Positions 9,894 to 18,850 of a stretch of DNA of 43,595 nucleotides are shown here, in pieces. The DNA is from Candidatus Woesearchaeota archaeon (GTDB taxonomy: Archaea > Nanobdellota > Nanobdellia > Woesearchaeales > SKGA01). How positions within the stretch are numbered: position 1 is the stretch's first letter; each line of letters opens with the position of its first letter. The notes beneath the pieces are model-generated. The model saw only the letters and a list, made by a program, of their open reading frames with translations. It was not told where the DNA came from and made no database searches. Position numbers and translations under genes: made by a program. Location: the NCBI GenBank assembly GCA_016926395.1, contig JAFGOT010000012.1, positions 1 to 43,595 of the forward strand, in the 5' to 3' direction.

Positions 9894-10939
9894 TTGCAAA
9901 AACCAAAATAACTAACATGTAATGAATCCAAATATTCAATATTTTCATCTTTAAATACTAATCTTAAGAACTTAAAGGTCTTATCTTCTTCAGAATAAAC
10001 TTTAAAATATTGCAAATAAGATTTATCTAAGGCATCATCAAGTAAATCGATAGAAACATATTCACCATCTTGTTTCAAAATTCCATTAAATGTGAAATTC
10101 ACAGAGGAAATATTCTCAGTAAAAACAAGTGTTTTGTAAATGTTAAACAAAGAATCATCTTGAGTAAGTTCATATGAATAAGAGGTAGAACAATTAGTAG
10201 ACTCATTAAAACCAGTTCCATCAGATGCAAGAAATCCAATAATTAGAATTGCAAAAACAAATATTAAACCAATAAAAGTAATAATAAAATCTTTGATTAT
10301 TGAAGATTTTTTTTTGAATTTAAAACTTCCAAAAACAACTGAATTATATTTTAATTTGAAAGCTGAACTAAATAACAGTATAATCAACATAGTCCACAAG
10401 AAATTTTCAAAAACAGATATAAAACTCAAAGTATGAAAAATAAAATTATTCGATTGGGTGAAAAAATCTAATTTCAAAAAAAGAAATGAAAATCCATATA
10501 ATATTAAGAATAATTCAATATCAACAACATATCTATCAGAAGGGGTATAATTCATCCTTATTGAAATAAAAAATAAATAAATTAAAACCACAGATAAACC
10601 AATTATTCTCGAGATACTGTGACCTGGAAATGAAAGCATAACCTCAAAAAGATAGAAAATTAAAAAACCTGCAAAAAATAATCGAGTTAACTCAACTAAG
10701 AAAGGCAAAATTAATCTTATGAATGATTTGTTAGTTCTTTTAGAGTCTTTCCAATACGATATAAATAAAGATTTATTATGAAGATAAATCATATACCAAC
10801 CAACCATAAAAAGAACAATAAAAATAACATAAATAATTGTCAAATTATTATTATCAGAAAGATAGAATGAAAAAACAGCAACTAATAAAGATAACAAAGC
10901 AGTAATTTTCCAAAAGTCTATTTTAGTATCTAGTTGCAT
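9890..10939 (-). CDS. Polytopic membrane protein with C-terminal extracellular domain
   Basis: 349 aa with many hydrophobic helices and a hydrophilic C-terminal domain. Confidence 0.6.
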   Translation of the reverse strand: MQLDTKIDFWKITALLSLLVAVFSFYLSDNNNLTIIYVIFIVLFMVGWYMIYLHNKSLFISYWKDSKRTNKSFIRLILPFLVELTRLFFAGFLIFYLFEVMLSFPGHSISRIIGLSVVLIYLFFISIRMNYTPSDRYVVDIELFLILYGFSFLFLKLDFFTQSNNFIFHTLSFISVFENFLWTMLIILLFSSAFKLKYNSVVFGSFKFKKKSSIIKDFIITFIGLIFVFAILIIGFLASDGTGFNESTNCSTSYSYELTQDDSLFNIYKTLVFTENISSVNFTFNGILKQDGEYVSIDLLDDALDKSYLQYFKVYSEEDKTFKFLRLVFKDENIEYLDSLHVSYFGFCN

Positions 10940-11090
10940 GAATAAAAAATAAAGAGCGCTCTAAATAAATATTTCTAAAAAAAAGCATAAAACACAACAT
11001 TTATCCAATTTATATAAAAAAATATCATTATACGAGTTAAAACACCACTTTAAAAGAGTAAAAATATAAATAACTATTAATTTACGCTAA

Positions 11091-12065
11091 TTGGCAATGA
11101 ACTTAAATATAGATAGACCCATTGAAAGAGAAGAAGAAGACAAATTATATTATAATGAACTATATGCAGGAAAGCTAGAACAAATCATTTCTAAAAACAA
11201 AGATAAATGCATCAAAGTTGGACTATTTGCCAAGTTTGGATCTGGAAAAACAAGTACAATAAATATCCTGTGGCAAAGATTGAAGAACAAAAGAAAAGTA
11301 ACTTTAAAAAAGAAAAATAAACGATTCATCCATGTAAAATCATTATGGGATTATTCTCCCGAAGATATTCTAAAAAAAATTATTGTTTCAGTAGATAAAC
11401 AAGCAAATTTAAAACTCAATTTAAACAAAGAAATAAATTCTGAAACAACATATATAGATGAGAAAGAAAAACGAATCAACTTCTTAACATACATAACGAT
11501 TTCTCTTTTCGCATTAATTGGAATCTCATTAATCGGAAAAAACACTGCAACAATAAATATGAATAAACCTATTAATGATATTGCAACAGTGGCTCTGAGC
11601 CATTCAATGACAATACCAAGTGCAACACTCCAATTATTAATAGGTTTGATTACAACGGGCTTAGCAGTTATGTTTGCAGTTAACTCATTTAAGAAACAAA
11701 CTAGAAGACCTCCTTCTACAAGTTATGATTTTGAAGATTATTGGATACAAATTCTTAAAGCAGCAAATCAAAAAGGAATAAAAGAAATAACATTAGTAGT
11801 AGATGACTTAGATAGATGCAAACCAGAAATAGTAAATGGGATATTTGGAAAGCTAAATGCAATCGTTGAGCAAACGGAAGAAAGATCCAAAATAAGTATG
11901 AACTTAATAATTCCATTTTCACTAGCAGATTATTTATTAATCGATGGAGATAAAGAAATCGAACGACTAAAATTCAATTATAAAAAATTCTTTGATATAA
12001 TAATAGACATGCCAGAACTAGGACCATTAGAACTTCAGAGGTTAGATGAACATGAAAATAAGTGA
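11091..12065 (+). CDS. KAP-family P-loop NTPase, N-terminal portion with TM insertion
   Basis: Walker A GLFAKFGSGKTS, two TM helices between Walker A and B, Walker B ITLVVDDLDRC. Confidence 0.8.
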   Translation: MAMNLNIDRPIEREEEDKLYYNELYAGKLEQIISKNKDKCIKVGLFAKFGSGKTSTINILWQRLKNKRKVTLKKKNKRFIHVKSLWDYSPEDILKKIIVSVDKQANLKLNLNKEINSETTYIDEKEKRINFLTYITISLFALIGISLIGKNTATINMNKPINDIATVALSHSMTIPSATLQLLIGLITTGLAVMFAVNSFKKQTRRPPSTSYDFEDYWIQILKAANQKGIKEITLVVDDLDRCKPEIVNGIFGKLNAIVEQTEERSKISMNLIIPFSLADYLLIDGDKEIERLKFNYKKFFDIIIDMPELGPLELQRLDEHENK

Positions 12066-14079
12066 AGAAAAACTAACCCAAAGTATTTCTAAGTACGGCA
12101 CAATAATAAAAAATCCTCGAAACTGGAGAATGTATCGAAATTTTGTATCCACTCAAGCAGACATAAAAATAAAACAACATGAATTAATGAAAAAACGAAT
12201 ACCTCAAATATACAACATAACAAATCCTGAAGATAAAATTTGTTTTTGTACATATATACTATTTCAATTTCCAGAATTAGCAGAAAAAATCAGAAAATTT
12301 CCTCAATATCAAAAGCAAATAAGGGAAATAGCAGAGCATCTTAAAGATTCAAACGACAACAAATTTGACCCTAATAACAAGATAGTTACACGAAACATGA
12401 ACTCACTCTTCAAATCTATTGAAACACCATATTTTGAAAATTCAAATGAAGCAAATATTCCAGAATATTACAAGAAAAAGCCTTCTGAAGAAGAATTTCT
12501 AAGTTTTATTGAACAAACCTACATGGACGTGCCAACAGGTCTTGAATGGGATTTTTTTATGCTGAATAATATATTAACAACAACTAACATGCTTTTAATA
12601 CAACAAACATATAGCAACAACAGAGATTCAAACATTGACAAAACACTAAAAATATTAAATAACAATTGGAATCATTACTTTCAATCAGTTGATGAATATA
12701 TGAAGTACATTCTTATTTCAGGTTTTGATTTGTATAATTTTATCAAAATATTTGTAGAGTGTAATCAAGACATCGAGAATCCAGAAATAATTTCTAAATA
12801 CCAAAAAGAAGCATTAACACTACTAGTTAAATGGATTCAAAATGAGCGGTTTCTTAATATCTTTGTTGAACAAATAATGTTTAAAATGTACATGGCAACA
12901 GATTTAGGCGAATTTGCAAGATCTGATGCTAAAATCCTAGAAAAAAATCGCTGGAATATAGCAAAGGAAGAAAAATTCTACGAACTATTTAACCAAATAA
13001 TTCAAAAGAATTGGAGAATAATGCAATCCAATCAAGACGATAATAAATTATATTCATTATTAATAAGTACATGTAGATACAACAATACTTTGCTAAAATT
13101 ATTTCACATCCCCACAGCAGTTAAAGAATATATGGATGATAGAAAAATCAATAAAGCACTATGGAGTGTGGGACCCCTAGGACAATTTTCTAATGAAGAC
13201 CAAAAGAACATATCTCAATTTCCAGCACTAACAGTTGAATTAAAGTATCGACTAAGTTTAATGAAAGAAAAAGAATCCGAATATCAATTTCCAGATCAAT
13301 TAAGTAAAGTTCGAATAGAAAAAAAACTAATTCAAGTTTATGACATTATTAACACCAACAACCCACCTGTATACATAAGAAGACAAATAATTGGAGAGTT
13401 AATACGAAAAGCAGAACAAGTATTAAGAGATCAAAAAAACAAAAATTACATCAATCCAGTTCTTGAAGGTTTAGAATCGATTGCATTAATGATTATGTAC
13501 CTAGAAAACCAAGAAACACAAAGAAACTCAAAAAACGAAAATACAGACGAATTTATTTTACAAGAAATACAATTTCCAAGAATAGTAATCGAACTTATCA
13601 GAAGCCAAACAGAACCAATAAATAAAATCGAACTAAAAAATAAAATATCGCAAACAATATTTTTAGATAAAACACAAGATCAAATGATAAAAGACTTAAT
13701 TCAATACAAAGAAAAATTACGTCCAAAAGAAAAAGAAAGCAAACGCAATACGCCTAACAAAAAAGAAACCATAAAACGAGCGGTGAAATATTTATTTGAA
13801 AATGTAGACTACGATGAACAATCGAATGGACAAATAGGGACAGGTCATTTCAAAACAAACGCAACTCAACTATTCTATGAAGAAATAACAACAGAAAAAC
13901 AACTAAAAACAGCAGAAAGAAAATATAAGAAAATATTCAAACAAAACAAAGATAAAATATTAACAATGATCATTATAATTGGAAATGAGTTCGGAGAACA
14001 ATTTGTTGAAAAAACTATTTCAATGAGAGAAGCCGCGACTGAAAGAGTTGCATTTATTGATGAATCGGAATTCAGTTAA
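12046..14079 (+). CDS. Large helical protein; start resembles the continuation of a KAP/STAND NTPase
   Basis: 677 aa, overlaps the KAP ORF by 20 bp; near-N-terminal KNPRNWRMYRNFV resembles the NPR..kr..N motif that follows Walker B in KAP proteins. Confidence 0.6.
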   Translation: MNMKISEEKLTQSISKYGTIIKNPRNWRMYRNFVSTQADIKIKQHELMKKRIPQIYNITNPEDKICFCTYILFQFPELAEKIRKFPQYQKQIREIAEHLKDSNDNKFDPNNKIVTRNMNSLFKSIETPYFENSNEANIPEYYKKKPSEEEFLSFIEQTYMDVPTGLEWDFFMLNNILTTTNMLLIQQTYSNNRDSNIDKTLKILNNNWNHYFQSVDEYMKYILISGFDLYNFIKIFVECNQDIENPEIISKYQKEALTLLVKWIQNERFLNIFVEQIMFKMYMATDLGEFARSDAKILEKNRWNIAKEEKFYELFNQIIQKNWRIMQSNQDDNKLYSLLISTCRYNNTLLKLFHIPTAVKEYMDDRKINKALWSVGPLGQFSNEDQKNISQFPALTVELKYRLSLMKEKESEYQFPDQLSKVRIEKKLIQVYDIINTNNPPVYIRRQIIGELIRKAEQVLRDQKNKNYINPVLEGLESIALMIMYLENQETQRNSKNENTDEFILQEIQFPRIVIELIRSQTEPINKIELKNKISQTIFLDKTQDQMIKDLIQYKEKLRPKEKESKRNTPNKKETIKRAVKYLFENVDYDEQSNGQIGTGHFKTNATQLFYEEITTEKQLKTAERKYKKIFKQNKDKILTMIIIIGNEFGEQFVEKTISMREAATERVAFIDESEFS

Positions 14080-14234
14080 GAGTAATGTTGAACTTAAATT
14101 TAATAAATTATCAATGGACAATTTTCCAACCTTACAAGTAACAATTACTGAAAAAAACAGTCTTTTCATTCATCGTCAAACATCTATTTAATTAATAAGT
14201 ATAAGTCTAAATGAACTTTTATTTATATTTAACC

Positions 14235-14311
14235 GGCAAATCTGCCTAATTAGGAAAATTTGCCTATGTTTCTCCAAGTTGGAGAATTTTATTAAAATAT
14301 AGTCTATAGAC
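14235..14311. promoter_or_regulatory. Cluster of inverted repeats/hairpins
   Basis: GGCAAAT(14235-14241)/ATTTGCC(14258-14264) enclosing the palindrome CCTAATTAGG; TCTCCAA-g-TTGGAGA (14271-14285); GTCTATAGAC (14302-14311). Confidence 0.6.
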
Positions 14312-14399
14312 AATAATTTAGAGGGGAAATAGAGTTATAACTAAATCACAATAGAATATAAAGGTAGGTTGGATAAAAAAACAACTCGGAGATGAATAA

Positions 14400-14576
14400 A
14401 TGACTATCGAAATAATTAACAAAATATGTTATTTCTGTGACCGAACGGGACAAGAATATAACAAAGAAGAATGCGATAATACTATTAAAATAGATAACAA
14501 TGAATTAACTTTGTGCAATAAATGTTATTTAAGATATAAAGAAGGAAAATTACCTTTAACATATACAAAAATTTAA
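14400..14576 (+). CDS. 58-aa putative zinc-binding protein (absent from the ORF track because <60 aa)
   Basis: Translation by eye: MTIEIINKICYFCDRTGQEYNKEECDNTIKIDNNELTLCNKCYLRYKEGKLPLTYTKI; two CxxC knuckles. Confidence 0.6.
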   Translation: MTIEIINKICYFCDRTGQEYNKEECDNTIKIDNNELTLCNKCYLRYKEGKLPLTYTKI

Positions 14577-14602
14577 TTTATTCAAGTAGGAGATTCGAAC
14601 CT

Positions 14603-14809
14603 TTAAAGAAATGGTGACCCCAGGAGGGCCGGATTATTGACATCACGTCGAGGATGAACCTCTGAAATCCCAAAAAGAGCCACTTTCAACAGCTGATTGA
14701 TTGTCTTGGATATGTTCACACCTTGTTTTTTGAGGTTTTCGTGGGCCTCATAATCAAGATTAATATGTATCCTCACAGCTTTGTTTTTACTGTTCTTTTT
14801 TGGTCTCAT
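14603..14809 (-). CDS. Integrase N-terminal fragment (intN), RHH-like DNA-binding domain
   Basis: KAVRIHINLDYEAHENLKKQGVNISKTINQLLKVAL is RHH-like; the ORF runs into the att core as ...NPALLGSP, matching LLGSP in the intC frame. Confidence 0.8.
   Translation of the reverse strand: MRPKKNSKNKAVRIHINLDYEAHENLKKQGVNISKTINQLLKVALFGISEVHPRRDVNNPALLGSPFL
14611..14627. repeat. Distal att site (17-bp direct repeat)
   Basis: atggtgaccccaggagg, identical to 21981-21997. Confidence 0.9.
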
Positions 14810-14810
14810 T

Positions 14811-15119
14811 TTAATTATTAAGATGCTTTTCTAGTTCATCTACAAACTTATCAATGCATTTTCTAGCACCACCACCCCAAATATCATCTGAGGAAGCAGT
14901 AATATTTATGTCTGTTCCAGAATCATTAGGTCGTAAATCAATCCTAACTGGAACTCTTTGTAAACCGTATTTTGTTTTAAACTTCAAAGATTTTAAAGTT
15001 TTATTTGACTCAACATCTTTACCGATTGATTCAGCAACAGCAACAACTATATCAAAAACATTTGATAATTTTAAGTCAACAAATATACTTCGTTTAGATT
15101 CTCCAACCATAAAAAACAC
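14811..15119 (-). CDS. Hypothetical protein
   Basis: 102-aa ORF, directly upstream of intN. Confidence 0.55.
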   Translation of the reverse strand: MFFMVGESKRSIFVDLKLSNVFDIVVAVAESIGKDVESNKTLKSLKFKTKYGLQRVPVRIDLRPNDSGTDINITASSDDIWGGGARKCIDKFVDELEKHLNN

Positions 15120-15146
15120 CTAATTAGAAAAATAAAAAATAAAAAT

Positions 15147-16217
15147 CTATCTTAAAGTGATAGACGTTGAAGCAGTTGCTATAACTTTTGTTGAAACTCC
15201 TCGTTTAAGATTAACTTTCAAAGTATAACTTCCAGGAGGCAATGAATCCATACTATCATAACCAACATACGTTTCTTTGTAAACACCATCATAACCCACA
15301 GGAATTTCATCAAAGTCATAAGCATAAGTATCAATGTCTCTGCTTTTCACGGAATCCAATTTCATGATATAAAAATCAAAAGTAGGATTACTAAGAGGAA
15401 TTTCTCCAACATTCTTTATGCCAACTTTAACATAATCTAGGAAACATTCATCACTATAGCTATAACAAGTAGGATTATAATCAACAACACTCAATTCTAT
15501 TTCATGCTCCTTGTTTGCTAACTCTAATAATTCTTCCTCTTCTTTGATTTGTGATTTTAATACATCTCTTCGTTCAAAAATATCATAATCAAACAAATCA
15601 TTTATTTCGTCAAGCTGAGCATCATCAAAAGCATTTAGTCTTTCAAGTTCTGCTTTATCAAGTTCGATGATTTGGGAAAAAAGTTGTTTGTATTTGGTTT
15701 CATCAGATTCTTTATTCATCTGTTCCATCAAGTCTCCTCGATTAACATTCCATTCTCTTCGTTCATATCTATAATTTACAAATGCTTCTAGAAGAGCAGT
15801 ATCATAAGCTTCAGATAATTTAGCAACACTTCGGTTCATTTGATTAATTTTTGTTAAAATAGTATCAAAATTAATTAGGTCTCCCTCTTTGCTGTATTCC
15901 CAACTTTCTTCTTCCCAGTAACCCATAAACTTTTCAAACTCATCAGTTTCTTCAAGTTTAGCTTTAGCACAAGCATTAACTACTTTATCGCCTTGGTTTA
16001 GTTCCTTACATGAGGAGAATGCAGGACATTCAATATCCAAACAACAATTATCAGATGTTTCTCCAGTTTCAATAATTCCATTACCACATATTGCTTTTGC
16101 ACTAGATTTAGAAGACAAACCAGAATCTGTAGAATCACTCGTATCACTAATTGAACAAGCAGTGAACAAGAACATCACAGTCACTAAAATAGCCAAAATC
16201 ATCAATCTAAATTTCAT
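15147..16217 (-). CDS. Lipoprotein, hypothetical
   Basis: Lipobox MFLFTAC; CGNGIIETGETSDNCCLDIECP Cys-rich motif; coiled-coil region. Confidence 0.65.
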   Translation of the reverse strand: MKFRLMILAILVTVMFLFTACSISDTSDSTDSGLSSKSSAKAICGNGIIETGETSDNCCLDIECPAFSSCKELNQGDKVVNACAKAKLEETDEFEKFMGYWEEESWEYSKEGDLINFDTILTKINQMNRSVAKLSEAYDTALLEAFVNYRYERREWNVNRGDLMEQMNKESDETKYKQLFSQIIELDKAELERLNAFDDAQLDEINDLFDYDIFERRDVLKSQIKEEEELLELANKEHEIELSVVDYNPTCYSYSDECFLDYVKVGIKNVGEIPLSNPTFDFYIMKLDSVKSRDIDTYAYDFDEIPVGYDGVYKETYVGYDSMDSLPPGSYTLKVNLKRGVSTKVIATASTSITLR

Positions 16218-16253
16218 AATAAATCACCTATTTGGTTAATAGATTGTTAATAT

Positions 16254-16583
16254 TTGGTTATATATTTAAAAGTTACTATTTCAAGTATGAACACATATGC
16301 AGGAAGAAACATACCTCAACTAAATACTCAAATAGAGCTTATTTCATGGCTAAAACGTGGAAAGTATAGGCGGGATGTTTTTGAACAAGTTAAAGACAAA
16401 ACAACACCTGCAGAAATTGTTGCAAGATTATCCAAACAAAGAAAATCAAGTAGTGACTACGTGCAAGTTTCTAGAGCTTTGAGAGAATTAGAATTACAAG
16501 GACTAATTAAATGTTTAAACCCGAAAGAAAAAACTGGAGGACTATATGAGAAAACATCCAAAGGAACTAAAATAATTATTTGA
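16254..16583 (+). CDS. Winged-helix transcriptional regulator
   Basis: SRALRELELQGLIKCLNPKEKTGGLYEKTSKG recognition helix and wing pattern; true start likely at an internal ATG (MNTYAGR...). Confidence 0.7.
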   Translation: MVIYLKVTISSMNTYAGRNIPQLNTQIELISWLKRGKYRRDVFEQVKDKTTPAEIVARLSKQRKSSSDYVQVSRALRELELQGLIKCLNPKEKTGGLYEKTSKGTKIII

Positions 16584-16816
16584 GTTTCATAACACATCAC
16601 TTCTTTGTGAATTATGATTTCTATATAATCAAATTTTCAAAAACCGTGGAAAATAAGTTAACAAATAAAAAGAACTTTCTTCAAAAAACCGAAGGGAGGT
16701 AGTGCTTTTTCCTCACACTATTATTTGCATAAAACCGAGTAGGCTCACATTTTTGAGATTCAATTTTTTGAACGGAACAACAAAAGATTTATAATATATA
16801 TAAAATAAATTAAATC

Positions 16817-17089
16817 ATGGTTAAACAAACTATGAAATCTGAAAATTTAATCTATATTTTTAGATTACTAGGTATGTTAATCATCACAGTAATTATGAGA
16901 TGTTTGTTCAGCAAAACCAACCAAGAATTTTATGATTACATATCCTATGTGTTTTCAATAGGGATATTATTATTAATATTATTACCAAATCTTCATGAGT
17001 TTAAATTTTGGGGAATTAGTGCAAAAGGAAATAATCAACAAATAGACGACACAACTAAAATAATATTGGTGAACGAAAATGGCAAATAA
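16817..17089 (+). CDS. Small membrane protein
   Basis: Two hydrophobic helices; overlaps the next ORF. Confidence 0.5.
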   Translation: MVKQTMKSENLIYIFRLLGMLIITVIMRCLFSKTNQEFYDYISYVFSIGILLLILLPNLHEFKFWGISAKGNNQQIDDTTKIILVNENGK

Positions 17090-17405
17090 AATAAATTTTA
17101 AAGAAGGAAGTATTAATTTTTGGATTCCGGAAAACGTATTTGACTTTGACGATAACCAAACACACATACTAGTAAATCAAGGAAATTTAGAAGGCTCAAT
17201 ATTTATTGTTAAGGATGGGGATAATAAACTTAAATTCTTTCATGTATTGCTTGGCAAAGGAAGAACAGATGTTGTTATAGATGTACAAGAGTTATTAAAA
17301 AGTGAAAAACACATGATTACTGCAACGTGGAGCATAAGTAAAAAAGAAATCAATCTTTACATTGATGGTGGGAAAAAACACAACACTACCAAAATAACGT
17401 ATTAA
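17079..17405 (+). CDS. LamG/concanavalin-like domain protein
   Basis: GSINFWIPENVF...GSIFIVKDGDNKLKFF...HMITATWSISKKEINLYIDGGKKHN pattern. Confidence 0.55.
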   Translation: MANKINFKEGSINFWIPENVFDFDDNQTHILVNQGNLEGSIFIVKDGDNKLKFFHVLLGKGRTDVVIDVQELLKSEKHMITATWSISKKEINLYIDGGKKHNTTKITY

Positions 17406-18850
17406 TCACAACTGACAACCGGTTTAAAACCTAATTTTTCTTCGTATTTTTCTATCATTAAATTCATAACTTCTTCTTGATGCGAAATCCCAACCATGAC
17501 TGAATCATGAATAGGAATTGCAGGAATATTTTTTGTTACTAACTCATCTAAAATTTCCAACATTATTGATGAATCTTCAAATTGTAAATCTAAACCAACT
17601 CCGGTAAAGAAAAATTCTTCAATATTTGGATGTGCTGTTCTAAATGCAGAGATTATTTCCCTTATTCTTACGTGTGTACTAATCTCATCGCCAAATTCTT
17701 CCTTTAGTTCATGATTAGAACCAAACTCTCTTGCTATTGCTTTTATTGCAGACTCTTCATCGCCACTATTGAGCATAATATTTGTTACTGCTTTGTTTAG
17801 TTTTCTTGTTCCTTCATCTCCAAAAGAATAAAGGTCTGTTTCAGAAGGATAAATATTTTTTCTATGATAAAGCATACGCAAATGCAATGTGCTATAATCA
17901 GGTTCAACGACAGATTCATCATTAATTTTTATTTCATGACGAATAACTTTTGGCAAACCTTGAACCTCACTTCCATACAATCGACCACCTTTTGTAAAGC
18001 TTGATTGATTAAATACACGTTTGATTGATAAGTGTCTTAATGAAATCGTATGAGTAAAGGGGTAATAGTTATTTACTAGTGAATCTAATATCTCATTTCG
18101 TGTGGTAGTCTGTGAATCATATCGTATATAACGTGAATCTGTATTGAAATGAGTGTATAGATGAATCCGTGTATTAAACAATAACTGCGAGTAATCTTCG
18201 TCATTCATCTGAACCGTGACTTGTTGATTTAAAATGAATTCATTGTATCTTTGAATTTTTCTCCTCATCTCATCAAGTTCAGGAGTATTTTCATAGTCAA
18301 CTAATTTTTTATGTTCATCTTTTAACTGAATAGGTTCAACAAAACCAGAATCATCAATATCCAAAGCATCGTTAGAAGAAAACCGTGGAAGTAAATTTCT
18401 AAGTTTAGTCATAGAATCAACACGAGAGTACCTTGATTTATTTGCAAAGCTAAAACCTTTCGCAGAAAGAATAAGATAATCAGTTTCAATTAATTTTTTT
18501 ATTATTGATTCAATAACAATGTTGTAAGTAAAAAATTTAGGGACATAACGAGAACGCTTATCAGAGTAATAATTTTTATTGAACGAAACTGCAACTGGAC
18601 GTTCACAACGCCAAGCAAGAAAAAAATTAGTCAGTATACAATTAAGGGCACTACGTTTAAGTTCTTGTTGATAACCTGAAGACAAGCCAAGTTCATCAAA
18701 CAAAGTATCAACAACAGAAACAAAGTTTTCATCATCAGAATAAGAACGATAATTTAAACGACGAGCACTATCAAAATATAAAGCCTCAAAATGTTTTTGT
18801 TGCAAATCTAAAAGAGATTGCTCTTCCTCAAAATCAAATTGCCAATCCAT
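17402..18850 (-). CDS. Putative nucleic-acid polymerase with family A-like palm motifs
   Basis: Motif A-like VVEPDYSTLHLRMLYH; possible motif B RKLNKAVTNIMLN; motif C-like IPAIPIHDSVMVG. Confidence 0.65.
   Translation of the reverse strand: MDWQFDFEEEQSLLDLQQKHFEALYFDSARRLNYRSYSDDENFVSVVDTLFDELGLSSGYQQELKRSALNCILTNFFLAWRCERPVAVSFNKNYYSDKRSRYVPKFFTYNIVIESIIKKLIETDYLILSAKGFSFANKSRYSRVDSMTKLRNLLPRFSSNDALDIDDSGFVEPIQLKDEHKKLVDYENTPELDEMRRKIQRYNEFILNQQVTVQMNDEDYSQLLFNTRIHLYTHFNTDSRYIRYDSQTTTRNEILDSLVNNYYPFTHTISLRHLSIKRVFNQSSFTKGGRLYGSEVQGLPKVIRHEIKINDESVVEPDYSTLHLRMLYHRKNIYPSETDLYSFGDEGTRKLNKAVTNIMLNSGDEESAIKAIAREFGSNHELKEEFGDEISTHVRIREIISAFRTAHPNIEEFFFTGVGLDLQFEDSSIMLEILDELVTKNIPAIPIHDSVMVGISHQEEVMNLMIEKYEEKLGFKPVVSCD

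Noticed and set aside
8383-14610. The KAP island as part of the same integrated element
   Set aside because: It lies outside the 17-bp att repeats and no matching third repeat was found near 8.4 kb.
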